Positions 17,882 to 28,420 of a DNA stretch of 64,000 nt are shown piece by piece. The position numbers and the translations under genes were made by a program. The DNA lies in NCBI RefSeq assembly GCF_947500255.1, contig NZ_CANMRL010000006.1, forward strand, positions 62,001 through 126,000. The letters are read 5' to 3'. A model generated the notes under the pieces. It had not been told where the DNA came from. It saw only the letters and a program-made list of their open reading frames with translations, and did not search any database. Numbering within the stretch: position 1 is the first letter of the stretch; each line of letters begins with the position of its first letter. The DNA comes from an uncultured Psychroserpens sp. (lineage in GTDB: Bacteria; Bacteroidota; Bacteroidia; Flavobacteriales; Flavobacteriaceae).

Positions 17882-18664
17882 ATGCAAAATCAGCTTACAA
17901 AAAAGGTTAACGCCATGTTTAATCTTGATTACAGCAAAGAAGATGATATTTGGTTACAAAAAAGTAAAACGCTACGTAAACTCATTGGCGTATTAGGTAT
18001 GGCTCTGCCATTTATACTCATCATCATTACATTTTTATTTTTTGATCTCGCTAGGCCTATAGAGTCTATAAGTCACTATTACTATACAAGAGCTGGAACC
18101 GTATTTACAGTAATTCTAAGTGTCATCGCTATTTTCTTAATTGTCTACAGTGGTAAAGAACCCAAGGATTTTTATATCTCAACATTCGCAGGCATATTTG
18201 CCCTTTTTGTGGTGTTCTTTCCTACGGGAAATTTAAGTGAGGTCTGTTGTGACACCTTAAGAGAGTACTCTGTAACCTTTATTAAAGGGAATGCTAGTGC
18301 TGGTTTTAGAGAAACCTTTCATTTAGTTTCTGCAGGTATCTTTATAGCCTTACTAGCTTACATGTCGCTGTTTATCTTTACAATTTCGAACAAACCTAAA
18401 GAAAAACGCGGACGAAAAAAACGCATAAGAAATAGAATTTTTCGTTGTTCTGGCGTTTTAATCATTTTTGCGCTGCTAGTAATTGTCTTAGGGTTAGATG
18501 GGATCAATGTTATTCCTAGAGACTTTTATGATAACAACCAACTCACCTTTTGGATGGAAACTGTAGCAGTTGAAAGTTTTGGTTTTGCGTGGTTGATTAA
18601 AGGAGAGGCAATGTTTGGTGATGATCCAGAGTACATGGCGATGAGTACGGCTTCTGAATCATAA
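17882..18664 (+). CDS. Six-helix membrane protein of unknown function
   Basis: A 260-residue protein with predicted transmembrane segments at about 34-54, 72-91, 98-116, 145-168, 188-210 and 222-240. Conserved-looking features are SISHYYYTRAG after helix 1, a Cys-Cys pair (122-123) in an outer loop, a basic loop KEKRGRKKRIRNR (about 173-185) that should be cytoplasmic, and FAWLIKGE near the end. No catalytic motif is recognisable. An SD-like AAGGGAGAA (17871-17879) precedes the start, unusual here. The DUF5995 gene follows after 65 bases. Confidence 0.8.
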   Translation: MQNQLTKKVNAMFNLDYSKEDDIWLQKSKTLRKLIGVLGMALPFILIIITFLFFDLARPIESISHYYYTRAGTVFTVILSVIAIFLIVYSGKEPKDFYISTFAGIFALFVVFFPTGNLSEVCCDTLREYSVTFIKGNASAGFRETFHLVSAGIFIALLAYMSLFIFTISNKPKEKRGRKKRIRNRIFRCSGVLIIFALLVIVLGLDGINVIPRDFYDNNQLTFWMETVAVESFGFAWLIKGEAMFGDDPEYMAMSTASES

Positions 18665-18729
18665 AATTAACCCTTACGTAGACATTTGTTATAGAATAAT
18701 ACACGAATACTCTGTAAAGCAATTATAAT

Positions 18730-19485
18730 ATGCCTCGTCCAACTACTATACAGCATGTTCTTGAAGAGCTAGATATGATCATTAATGACAGTATCCTAAC
18801 TAACAGTCGTGTAGGCTTATTTGCATACATCTATCGACGTACTACTGCTGAGATCGCATCTGAAATTGCCTTAGGTAATTTTGAGAATAATGAACGTTTA
18901 GAGATCTTAGATGTAGCATTTGCCAATTTATATTTAGATGCTTATAAAGCCTATAAAAATGAACAAGCAATAAGCATGTCATGGGCCTTTGCTTTTGATC
19001 ATGCAGATGAATCCTTAACCATTTTACAACATATTATGTTAGGAATGAATGCCCATATCAATCTAGATCTTGCCATAGCAACAGCATCTACGATGTTTAA
19101 TCAAGACATTAAGAATATAGAAAACGACTTTAATAAAGTGAACGATATTCTGTTTCAAATAACCAATGAGTTACAAGACAGACTAAGTCGAGTTTCTCCT
19201 TTACTATTTATTCTAGATTGGTTGGGAAAAAACAAGGATGAACAAATTATTGACTTTAGTATGCGCAAAGCTCGGGAGCAATCTTGGAATTCAGCAAATC
19301 TACTATGGTCATTAGGAGAAGATCATACTGAAAGCACCAAAACCAATATAGATCAAGTTGTTTTTAAGCTTAGTGAATATATTAAAACACCTAAGTCACG
19401 AGTTATTCGATTTTTTCTCAAGCTTATTCAGAAATTTGAAACGACACAAGTGAGTAAAATTATTTCGAAATTGAAAGCAGAATAA
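18730..19485 (+). CDS. DUF5995-family protein
   Basis: A 251-residue soluble, mostly helical protein without signal peptide. The N-terminal LFAYIYRRTTAEIA and the central SWAFAFDHADESLTILQHIMLGMNAHINLDLA resemble DUF5995 proteins, which have no known activity. The conserved His/Asp/Asn in that central segment could bind a metal; this is inference. It lies between a membrane protein of unknown function and an unrelated unknown gene, all in the same direction. Confidence 0.72.
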   Translation: MPRPTTIQHVLEELDMIINDSILTNSRVGLFAYIYRRTTAEIASEIALGNFENNERLEILDVAFANLYLDAYKAYKNEQAISMSWAFAFDHADESLTILQHIMLGMNAHINLDLAIATASTMFNQDIKNIENDFNKVNDILFQITNELQDRLSRVSPLLFILDWLGKNKDEQIIDFSMRKAREQSWNSANLLWSLGEDHTESTKTNIDQVVFKLSEYIKTPKSRVIRFFLKLIQKFETTQVSKIISKLKAE

Positions 19486-19722
19486 GCATCAAAAAATAAA
19501 TGTACTAAGACATTAATGTGTGGAGAATTATATTCAAAACCCGTAAATACACCCATACATGCTGTTAATTTTCAATGTATTTTTAAAACTTGTTATCTTA
19601 AAAAGAGTTATTAATTTCTAAGGCTAGATAGCATGAAATGAAGATATGTATTAAATTAAAAGCGACTAATTTTATATTCTTATTTTCATATACACATTCA
19701 TCAATATCAAAACGTATAATTT

Positions 19723-20817
19723 ATGATAAATAAAGGTTCTCTTAAAAAATTAATCAATGATGAATATGACGCGGCATTTGATAAAATGGTAACTATCGAT
19801 ATTTCAGCTGTGGCTGAAGCTATTGAAAAAAAAACGTTTCTTCTCATAGAAGACATTCTACATGGGTTTACAAATCAACTTATACCAAATTCTAGATCTG
19901 TCGAAGATCGTCTAGATAAAAAGATATTACTAGGCAGTGTTGCATATTCTATTAGAGTACAAGAACCGTGGGACAGTCCAGATTCAATTATTGTAGCCTA
20001 TGTAAAATTATATGCTTTTGACAGAAAAATCAACAATCCAAAAACAAGAACGATAAAAATTGATGGCATAGGTAAGTATAAACAATTTACTCTTATCACT
20101 CCTGAATCAATGAGTATTGATATTGAAGGTGTATCAGAAATAATTAAAACCATTTTTGAAACAAGTTACAGTTGGCTCTTTCAAAAAATCAGAAAAGTAG
20201 TCAAAGGTTCTCATATGGTTACTAGTAACCTGTACACGAGATTAAAGATATCATTGGAAAATAAAAGTCATATATACAGTACTGTTTGGTTTGTTGTACA
20301 ACACAAAGATCAATGTATAGTACTTCTTGATTCTGATAATATTGAAAAAGCAATGAAATCATTAAGCTCAAACTTAATTCACCCAGATACTAGTCCTTAT
20401 AAACTTTTAGATCAATTTATAAATATGAGGCTTCCATTTGACAAAGCTTTTGCTAAACAAGCATTAAAAAAAGGGGCTTGTGTTAATGGTGTTATTAATA
20501 AAGGTAAGTATACAAATGACTTACCTTTATTGGCCGCTGGGCAAATTCAAATTTTCACGCCTGAGGTATCTGTTTTTCCGGTAATCACTGAAGGAAGAAA
20601 TCACTTATATGCAAGTTTTCCAACTAAATTTAGGGGTGACGTCGAACCCATTTTACTTGATAACCAAGAATTCTTAATCAACGAATTCAAGAGTTTTAAT
20701 TCAAGAATTAAGCGATTGATTAAATCTTTAGATAATCATAAAATAGATGTTACCAGAATTGCCGAATTCCTTGGAGTTTTTGCAGGAACCTATACTAATA
20801 CTATATTAAAAAGTTGA
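19723..20817 (+). CDS. Hypothetical protein, no recognised family
   Basis: A 364-residue soluble protein with no signal peptide, no transmembrane helix and no motif I recognise. It is rich in Lys, Ile and Ser and seems to have alternating alpha and beta parts. It contains three cysteines (in HKDQCIVLL, KKGACVNGV and none near the ends beyond these two regions being obvious), and a helical C-terminus beginning LLDNQEFLINEF. A 237-base AT-rich gap precedes it, so it may be transcribed separately from the DUF5995 gene. It is convergent with the dimethylargininase-like gene. Function unknown. Confidence 0.75.
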   Translation: MINKGSLKKLINDEYDAAFDKMVTIDISAVAEAIEKKTFLLIEDILHGFTNQLIPNSRSVEDRLDKKILLGSVAYSIRVQEPWDSPDSIIVAYVKLYAFDRKINNPKTRTIKIDGIGKYKQFTLITPESMSIDIEGVSEIIKTIFETSYSWLFQKIRKVVKGSHMVTSNLYTRLKISLENKSHIYSTVWFVVQHKDQCIVLLDSDNIEKAMKSLSSNLIHPDTSPYKLLDQFINMRLPFDKAFAKQALKKGACVNGVINKGKYTNDLPLLAAGQIQIFTPEVSVFPVITEGRNHLYASFPTKFRGDVEPILLDNQEFLINEFKSFNSRIKRLIKSLDNHKIDVTRIAEFLGVFAGTYTNTILKS

Positions 20818-20855
20818 AACCAATAACATGTATACAGAAAAACAAGAAACAATCT

Positions 20856-21770
20856 TTAATCCCTAACCAAAGGCAAGGTGCTACAACGCAATAAACCTTC
20901 TTGTTTAGCAATTTCGGCATAAGGGACTTCTTCAACTGTAAATCCTTGTTCACGAAGCCAAGTATTTAATCTCGTAAAGTTACGTTCAGAAATAATCACA
21001 TCTTCAGCAATAGAAAATACATTGCTGTTCATATTGTACATCTCGTCTTTAGTGATTTCGAAGACGTTCTCTTTTCCGAAGAAATCTAACAACCATTGGT
21101 ATTCACTTTCTATTAGAAATCCGTTTTTGTGAAGTATGGCTTTGTCTTTCCCTATAGGCTGAAAACAACAATCCAAATGCAAAGCATTTTCCTTAGGATC
21201 TGTATTAGATTTTCGTAATTCAAATGCCTTAACTGTTTTATTTGGAAATAACTCTTGAATGGCAATTACGGCATCCATATTGGTACGTGCTGTGATAAAA
21301 TCTGGATAATCATCACCAGAATAGGTTCCAATAAAAATATAGTCATTCCAAGGCATAACATCACCGCCTTCTACATGACATTCTTCTGGTAAAGTTATAC
21401 GTTGTTCTTCAGGAATTTGGCTCCAAACATGTTCGATAGCTTCAATCTCACGATCACGATCAGGTAAAATATTAGCTCTTATAAATTTATTTTCTATGAC
21501 AAAAGCAATATCTCTAGAGAAAATTTGATTGTAATCCTTAATCACTTTTGGCCTGTATACAACAACGTCATATTTTTCAAACACCTGAGCAACGGCTTCC
21601 ATTTCCTTGACCATATCCTTTTCAACAGGATAAGTCCCTGCCTTGATGTGTTCAATAGATTTTGGATCGTAGGCTTCTTCTAAAGTTGGTACAGGACCAA
21701 CACTTTCGGCAGTCCCTAAAACAACAGCTCTCAAACGAGCAGTTTCGTTTTTTATATTAGGTTTTATCAT
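20856..21770 (-). CDS. Dimethylargininase-like amidinohydrolase (arginine deiminase superfamily)
   Basis: A 304-residue cytoplasmic enzyme of the guanidino-modifying fold. Visible catalytic positions are the acidic residues of FSRDIAFVIENKFIRA and CHVEGGDVMPW, the histidine in ENALHLDCCFQPIG and the C-terminal nucleophile Cys296 in LLRCSTLPL. This layout fits dimethylarginine dimethylaminohydrolases and related hydrolases or amidinotransferases; the substrate is not certain. A terminator separates it from gltA upstream. Confidence 0.82.
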   Translation of the reverse strand: MIKPNIKNETARLRAVVLGTAESVGPVPTLEEAYDPKSIEHIKAGTYPVEKDMVKEMEAVAQVFEKYDVVVYRPKVIKDYNQIFSRDIAFVIENKFIRANILPDRDREIEAIEHVWSQIPEEQRITLPEECHVEGGDVMPWNDYIFIGTYSGDDYPDFITARTNMDAVIAIQELFPNKTVKAFELRKSNTDPKENALHLDCCFQPIGKDKAILHKNGFLIESEYQWLLDFFGKENVFEITKDEMYNMNSNVFSIAEDVIISERNFTRLNTWLREQGFTVEEVPYAEIAKQEGLLRCSTLPLVRD

Positions 21771-21783
21771 AAATTACAAATAT

Positions 21784-21816
21784 AAAAAAAGCTTCATATT
21801 AATTTATGAAGCTTTT
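21784..21816 (-). terminator. Rho-independent terminator after gltA
   Basis: AAAAGCTTCATA and TATGAAGCTTTT form a 12-bp stem with a 6-base loop. On the minus strand it is followed by a run of seven T. It sits 20 bases after the gltA stop and before the dimethylargininase-like start. Confidence 0.85.
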
Positions 21817-21835
21817 ATTGGGCATGTACTAATCC

Positions 21836-23122
21836 CTATCTATTATTAATATCTTTAAATGGTCTGTGCGTTTCTCCAATATAGATTTGTCTTGGACGAC
21901 CAATTGGCTCTTTACGCAAACGCATTTCTCTCCATTGTGAAATCCATCCTGGTAAGCGTCCTAAGGCGAACATTACAGTAAACATTTCAGTTGGAATACC
22001 CATAGCACGATAAATAATACCAGAGTAAAAATCTACATTTGGATATAATTTTCGGTCTACAAAGTATGAATCTTCTAAAGCTTCTTTTTCTAGACCTTTG
22101 GCAATATCTAAAATTGGATCTTCAACACCTAAATCAGCCAATACTTCATCGGCTGCAACTTTAATAATCTTGGCTCTAGGATCAAAGTTTTTGTATACAC
22201 GGTGTCCGAATCCCATTAAACGGAAAGGATCATTTTTATCTTTTGCCTTAGCCATATATTTCTTAGTATCACCTCCATCTTCTTTAATACCTTCCAACAT
22301 TTCTAAAACTGCTTGATTGGCTCCTCCATGTAATGGTCCCCAAAGCGCTGAAATACCAGATGACAAGGATGCAAATAATCCTGCGTGAGATGAACCTACA
22401 ATTCTTACTGTAGATGTTGAGCAATTTTGCTCATGATCGGCATGTAGAATTAATAACTTATCTAAAGCATTTACCAAAATAGGATTTTGAACATAATCTT
22501 CATCTGGGCGTTTAAACATCATTTGAAGAATGTTCTCAACGTATCCAAGCGATGAACTTCCATAATCTAGAGGCATACCATGCTTTTTACGCATCGTCCA
22601 AGCTACTAAAATCGGGAACTTACCTAAGATCCTTACAATAGCATTGTACATTTCCTCTTCAGAATCAACATTAACTGAAGTAGGATTAAATGCTGTAAGA
22701 GCACTAGTTAAAGATGCTAACACACCCATTGGATGCGCAGCCTTTGGAAAGGCGTCTAATATTTTTTTGACATCATCATCAACAACAGCATGTTTTTTGA
22801 TATCTGAATGAAATTGTTCTAATTTTTCTGAGTTTGGTAATTCTCCAAAAATTAAAAGATAAGCGACTTCAAGGAAATCAGCTTTTTCTGCTAATTCTTC
22901 GATAGAATACCCTCTATATCTTAAAATTCCTTTCTCACCATCTAAAAATGTTATGGCGCTTTCACAAGACCCTGTATTTTTATACCCTGGATCAATTGTA
23001 GTCACACCACCAGTAACACCTCTAAGTGTTTTGATATTAATGGCTACTTCATTTTCTGTACCTGTAACTAACGGAAACTCATGTTTTTGTCCATTAATTT
23101 CTAGTGTAGCTTTATCTGACAT
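21836..23122 (-). CDS. gltA: Citrate synthase
   Basis: A 428-residue type II citrate synthase that condenses oxaloacetate and acetyl-CoA at the entry of the TCA cycle. The catalytic regions are intact: HADHEQNCSTSTVR, GPLHGGANQAVLEML with the active-site histidine, and MGFGHRVYKNFDPRAK, with the aspartate in the later NVDFYSG. The N-terminal beta domain typical of type II enzymes (about 1-50) is present. It is divergent from the DUF481-like gene and ends in its own terminator. Confidence 0.98.
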   Translation of the reverse strand: MSDKATLEINGQKHEFPLVTGTENEVAINIKTLRGVTGGVTTIDPGYKNTGSCESAITFLDGEKGILRYRGYSIEELAEKADFLEVAYLLIFGELPNSEKLEQFHSDIKKHAVVDDDVKKILDAFPKAAHPMGVLASLTSALTAFNPTSVNVDSEEEMYNAIVRILGKFPILVAWTMRKKHGMPLDYGSSSLGYVENILQMMFKRPDEDYVQNPILVNALDKLLILHADHEQNCSTSTVRIVGSSHAGLFASLSSGISALWGPLHGGANQAVLEMLEGIKEDGGDTKKYMAKAKDKNDPFRLMGFGHRVYKNFDPRAKIIKVAADEVLADLGVEDPILDIAKGLEKEALEDSYFVDRKLYPNVDFYSGIIYRAMGIPTEMFTVMFALGRLPGWISQWREMRLRKEPIGRPRQIYIGETHRPFKDINNR

Positions 23123-23300
23123 ATATCTTGAATATTTTATTTTGAATGTTTATCGAAATCGAGTTTACGAATTTACGAAATATCTAAGGATTTATGAAGT
23201 CTTATTACAATGCTTTTAACAATTTTGATATTCATAAAATCGATACTAAAAAAGCAGTCGTTTTTACGATATTATCATTACACCAAAATTAAAATAAAGC

Positions 23301-23330
23301 TTGAATTACAGTTCGTAATTATTAATTTTG
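23301..23330 (+). promoter_or_regulatory. Promoter with internal dyad, upstream of the DUF481-like gene
   Basis: TTG at 23301-23303, a 19-base spacer and TAATTTTG at 23323-23330 match the Bacteroidota -33/-7 consensus. The spacer carries the inverted repeat AATTAC-N5-GTAATT (23304-23320), which could be an operator. Transcription should begin about 12 bases before the ATG at 23349. Confidence 0.6.
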
Positions 23331-23348
23331 TCCTCCCAACCAATAGCT

Positions 23349-24101
23349 ATGCGATACATTAAGATTTTCTTTTTATTCATATCCATGACATCTTTTTCTC
23401 AAGTGGTTAATATCGAAACCTTGCGAAAAGCAACCGATTCGGCAAAATGGACAGGATCTGTTAGTTTGGATGTCTCGCTCATTAAGAATACCAATGATAT
23501 TTTTAGAATTGCGAACAAAGCTCATATTCAGTATAACGATAAGACAAATCTTTGGTTATTTGTAAACGATTTAAACTTTCAGAAAGTAGAGGGCAATTCG
23601 TTAGTAAATCGTGGCACTCAACATTTGAGATACAATCGAAAAGTTTCTGAACGCATCAAATGGGAAGCTTTTGCACAAGCCCAATATGATGCGATTTCTC
23701 AAATTGATTTTAGAGGATTATTAGGAACTGGGCCTCGATTTAAGCTTAGTGAGAAAGAAAATTACATGTTTTACTTAGGAACATTGATTATGTACGAATA
23801 TGAAAAAGCCGATAATGTTATTACAGATCGCGAGCAAAACGATGTGAGAGGAAGTGCTTATTTATCGTTTAGTATGTATCCAACTGAAACGATAAGTATT
23901 ATAAGTACAAGTTATTATCAGCCAAAAATTGATGCCTTTAGTGATTATCGCATTTCTAGCAATACCTCATTACTTTTTAAAATCTTTAAGGATTTGGCCT
24001 TTAAGACTAATTTCAATTATTTCTACGATGCTGTTCCTGTGAGTTCAAATATTCCAAAGACCCAGTTCGAATTAACCAACGGGTTATTATATACATTTTA
24101 A
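23349..24101 (+). CDS. DUF481-family outer-membrane protein
   Basis: A 250-residue exported protein; the ATG at 23349 gives a clean signal peptide (about 1-18, ending SFSQ). A TTG 21 bases upstream falls within the -7 box and is not used. The mature part consists of alternating amphipathic strands ending in LTNGLLYTF, with a final aromatic residue typical of beta-barrels, and resembles DUF481 (salt-induced outer-membrane protein) sequences such as SVSLDVSLIKNTND. Function is unknown; it likely forms a small barrel. It converges on eno with a shared hairpin terminator. Confidence 0.8.
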   Translation: MRYIKIFFLFISMTSFSQVVNIETLRKATDSAKWTGSVSLDVSLIKNTNDIFRIANKAHIQYNDKTNLWLFVNDLNFQKVEGNSLVNRGTQHLRYNRKVSERIKWEAFAQAQYDAISQIDFRGLLGTGPRFKLSEKENYMFYLGTLIMYEYEKADNVITDREQNDVRGSAYLSFSMYPTETISIISTSYYQPKIDAFSDYRISSNTSLLFKIFKDLAFKTNFNYFYDAVPVSSNIPKTQFELTNGLLYTF

Positions 24102-24104
24102 AAG

Positions 24105-24137
24105 TAAAAAACCTATTCGAACTAACGAATAGGCTTT
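24105..24137. terminator. Shared terminator between the DUF481-like gene and eno
   Basis: CCTATTCG (24112-24119) and CGAATAGG (24126-24133) form an 8-bp stem with a 6-base loop. A tract of A on the left gives a T run for the minus-strand eno transcript; on the plus strand only CTTT follows, so it is stronger for eno. Confidence 0.75.
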
Positions 24138-24158
24138 GATATGATTTCATAAACTGTA

Positions 24159-25466
<1,308 letters not shown>

Positions 25467-25485
25467 TTATTTCTAATTTAAGTTT

Positions 25486-25493
25486 CAAATTTA
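25486..25493 (-). promoter_or_regulatory. Candidate -7 box of eno
   Basis: The minus strand reads TAAATTTG, matching TAnnTTTG, 34 bases before the eno ATG. No TTG is found at the expected -33 spacing. Confidence 0.45.
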
Positions 25494-25565
25494 CAAAATA
25501 GTTAGTCTAAAAGGTATCTGCAGAACGCAGTTTTACATTATATCTCAACTATAATGTTTTCGTAA

Positions 25566-25604
25566 AAGAAAAATGTCAAAGAAACTTTCATTTCCTTGAC
25601 ATTT
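25566..25604 (-). terminator. Terminator after carA
   Basis: AAATGTCAAAGAAA (25571-25584) and TTTCCTTGACATTT (25591-25604) form a 14-bp stem with one G-U pair and a 6-base loop, followed on the minus strand by a short T run. It lies just after the carA stop. Confidence 0.7.
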
Positions 25605-25609
25605 CATCA

Positions 25610-26713
25610 TTAATTATTTTTGATATTTTGAATAAACTCATCAAATAAATAGGTTGAATCGTTTGGTCCTGGACTTGCTTCTGGATGGTATTGCACCGAA
25701 AAACAGTTTTTATTCTTCATTTTCATTCCTGCAACCGTATGATCATTTAAATGTACATGTGTGATTTCTACATCTGGATGATTTTCTGTTTCTTCTCTAT
25801 TAATAGCAAATCCGTGATTTTGAGAAGTGATCTCACCTTTTGTTGTCACTAAGTTCTTTACAGGGTGGTTAATTCCGCGATGCCCATTATGCATCTTATA
25901 TGTCGAAATACCATTAGCTAATGCTATAACTTGGTGGCCTAAACAAATCCCAAATAATGGCAAGTCTCTTTTAATAATTTCTTTAGCGACAGTTTGTGCT
26001 TCTACTAAAGGCTCTGGATCTCCTGGACCATTAGATAAAAAATAGCCATCTGGTTGAAATGCTTCTAGATCTTCAAATTTAGAATTATATGGAAACACTT
26101 TAATATAGGCATCTCGCTTAGCCAAATTGCGAAGGATATTCTTTTTAATTCCGATATCTAAAGCAGCTATTTTATAAGTGGCTTTTTCATCACCATAATA
26201 ATAAGGTTCTTTGGTAGATACCTGAGAGGCTAACTCTAAGCCTTCCATACTTGGCACTTTAGCTAATTGTTTTTTAAGTTCGTCAACGTTATCTACTTCA
26301 GTAGATATAACGGCGTTCATTGCACCATGATCTCTAATATGACTCACTAACGCTCGAGTATCTACATCAGAAATAGCAAGTAGGTTATTGTCATTTAAAA
26401 ATTCTTCAAGTGATTTGTCTCCAGCTGGACGAGAATATTCAAAGCTGAAATTTTTACAGATTAACCCAGAAATTTTAATCGAATCAGATTCTACTTCATC
26501 AGATTTGGTTCCATAATTCCCAATGTGCGCATTGGTAGTTACCATTAACTGCCCATAGTATGAAGGGTCAGTAAAAATCTCTTGGTATCCTGTTGTTCCT
26601 GTATTGAAACAAACTTCACCAAAGGCAGTACCTTCTTTGCCAATTGATTTTCCGTGAAAAATTGTTCCGTCTGCGAGTAAGATTAAGGCTTTTTTACGTT
26701 TTTGATATATCAT
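25610..26713 (-). CDS. carA: Carbamoyl-phosphate synthase small subunit
   Basis: A 367-residue glutaminase subunit that releases ammonia from glutamine for the large subunit CarB in pyrimidine and arginine synthesis. The N-terminal domain starts ALILLADGTIFHGKSIG and includes FNTGTTGYQEIFTDPSY. The class I glutamine amidotransferase triad is present: the nucleophile cysteine in GICLGHQVIALANG, and the His and Glu in QYHPEASPGP. CarB is not adjacent. The gene follows the ribosomal cluster but is separated from it by a strong terminator. Confidence 0.98.
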   Translation of the reverse strand: MIYQKRKKALILLADGTIFHGKSIGKEGTAFGEVCFNTGTTGYQEIFTDPSYYGQLMVTTNAHIGNYGTKSDEVESDSIKISGLICKNFSFEYSRPAGDKSLEEFLNDNNLLAISDVDTRALVSHIRDHGAMNAVISTEVDNVDELKKQLAKVPSMEGLELASQVSTKEPYYYGDEKATYKIAALDIGIKKNILRNLAKRDAYIKVFPYNSKFEDLEAFQPDGYFLSNGPGDPEPLVEAQTVAKEIIKRDLPLFGICLGHQVIALANGISTYKMHNGHRGINHPVKNLVTTKGEITSQNHGFAINREETENHPDVEITHVHLNDHTVAGMKMKNKNCFSVQYHPEASPGPNDSTYLFDEFIQNIKNN

Positions 26714-26742
26714 TTTTATAGAAAAGTTTTACAAAATTGCAC

Positions 26743-26776
26743 AAAAAAAAGGATAATCTAAAATAGATTATCCTTT
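26743..26776 (-). terminator. Strong terminator at the end of the ribosomal cluster
   Basis: AAAGGATAATCTA (26748-26760) and its complement (26764-26776) form a 13-bp perfect stem with a 3-base loop. On the minus strand a run of eight T follows. It closes the long rpsL-to-rplQ cluster, 24 bases after the rplQ stop. Confidence 0.92.
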
Positions 26777-26799
26777 ATATATTAAATGCTTATTAACAT

Positions 26800-27270
26800 T
26801 TATTCTTCTTCGTTAGTTGCTTTCGTTTCAACTGGAGGAGTTGCTGGCTTAGATCCACCTCTTCTACTTCTTCTAGTAGTCTTCTTCTCTTTTTTACCAG
26901 CGTTGTAGATATCGTTATAATCTACTAACTCGATCATTGCCATATCAGCGTTATCACCAAGTCTGTTTCCTAATTTGATGATTCTTGTATAACCACCTGG
27001 ACGATCTCCAACTTTTACTGCAACATCTCTGAATAATTCAGTAACTGCATCCTTTTGTCTTAACCTAGACATTACGATACGCCTGTTATGTGTTGTATCT
27101 TCCTTTGATTTTGTGATCATAGGCTCAACAAATTGTTTTAAAGCTTTTGCTTTAGCAACAGTAGTGTTGATACGTTTGTGTTCGATTAACGAACATGCCA
27201 TATTAGCTAACATTGCTTTTCTATGAGCAGTCTGTCTTCCTAAATGGTTGAATTTTTTTCCGTGTCTCAT
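26800..27270 (-). CDS. rplQ: 50S ribosomal protein L17
   Basis: A 156-residue bL17. The core [25 protein letters not shown] is canonical. After about residue 125 there is a basic then acidic tail ([14 protein letters not shown] to ETKATNEEE) that is longer than the about 127-residue E. coli protein and usual in flavobacteria. It is the last gene of the cluster, 60 bases after rpoA. Confidence 0.98.
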   Translation of the reverse strand: MRHGKKFNHLGRQTAHRKAMLANMACSLIEHKRINTTVAKAKALKQFVEPMITKSKEDTTHNRRIVMSRLRQKDAVTELFRDVAVKVGDRPGGYTRIIKLGNRLGDNADMAMIELVDYNDIYNAGKKEKKTTRRSRRGGSKPATPPVETKATNEEE

Positions 27271-27330
27271 GACATTTTGTTTTAATCATCATCTTGCTTC
27301 AACTCTCTTTGAGGAGCAAAATATGACGTA

Positions 27331-28323
27331 TTAATCTTTATCTAATTTGTATTTTGCTAAGTCCATTCCGAAGTTAAGACCTTTAACATTTACAAGCTCT
27401 TCAAGCTCAGTTAAAGATTTCTTACCAAAGTTACGGAACTTCATTAAGTCATTTTTATTGAATGATACTAAGTCTCCTAATGTATCTACTTCTGCTGCTT
27501 TTAAACAGTTAAGTGCACGTACAGAAAGATCCATATCAACTAATTTAGTTTTCAATAGTTGTCTCATGTGAAGTGATTCTTCATCATAAGTTTCAGTTTG
27601 TGCAATTTCATCAGCTTCAAGAGTGATACGCTCATCAGAGAATAGCATGAAGTGGTGAATTAATATTTTAGCTGCTTCAGTCAAAGCATCTTTAGGAGCG
27701 ATTGAACCGTCTGTGATGATTTCAAAAACTAATTTTTCGTAATCGGTTTTTTGTTCAACACGGAAGTTTTCAATGCTATACTTAACATTTTTTATTGGCG
27801 TATAAATCGAATCTGTAAAGATTGTTCCAATTGGCGCAGAAGCCTTTTTATTTTCTTCAGCAGGAACATAACCTCGACCTTTTTCAATCGTGATTTCCAT
27901 ATTGATATTCACCTTTGGATCTAAGTTACAAATCACTAAGTCTTTGTTTAATACTTGAAATCCTGAGATGAACTTTTGGAAATCTCCAGCTGTAATTTGA
28001 TTTTGTCCAGAGATAGAAATTGAAACAGATTCGTTATCAACTTCATCTATTTGACGCTTAAAGTTAACTTGCTTTAAGTTCAAAATCATTTCAGTAACGT
28101 CTTCAACTACACCAGCAATTGTTGAGAACTCGTGATCTACACCTTCAATTCTCACCGATGTGATTGCGAAACCTTCTAAAGATGATAATAATACTCGTCT
28201 TAGAGCATTACCTACTGTTAATCCGTAACCTGGTTCTAAAGGTCTAAATTCAAATTTACCTTCAAACTCAGTTGAATCAATCATGATTACTTTGTCGGGC
28301 TTCTGGAAGTTTAAAATTGCCAT
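27331..28323 (-). CDS. rpoA: DNA-directed RNA polymerase subunit alpha
   Basis: A 330-residue alpha subunit. The N-terminal dimerisation domain includes [28 protein letters not shown]. The C-terminal domain (about 255-325) includes LDMSV-like [21 protein letters not shown] and the helix-hairpin-helix [19 protein letters not shown], which contacts UP elements and activators. It lies between rpsD (97-base gap) and rplQ. Confidence 0.99.
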   Translation of the reverse strand: MAILNFQKPDKVIMIDSTEFEGKFEFRPLEPGYGLTVGNALRRVLLSSLEGFAITSVRIEGVDHEFSTIAGVVEDVTEMILNLKQVNFKRQIDEVDNESVSISISGQNQITAGDFQKFISGFQVLNKDLVICNLDPKVNINMEITIEKGRGYVPAEENKKASAPIGTIFTDSIYTPIKNVKYSIENFRVEQKTDYEKLVFEIITDGSIAPKDALTEAAKILIHHFMLFSDERITLEADEIAQTETYDEESLHMRQLLKTKLVDMDLSVRALNCLKAAEVDTLGDLVSFNKNDLMKFRNFGKKSLTELEELVNVKGLNFGMDLAKYKLDKD

Positions 28324-28420
28324 ATTATTGTCTTCGTTTTAATTGTTATTTAGTTGCGCGATTTATAAGTTTGAAGACCACTAATAAATCCTTTGGCCAA
28401 ATACCAATATGATTAATTTA

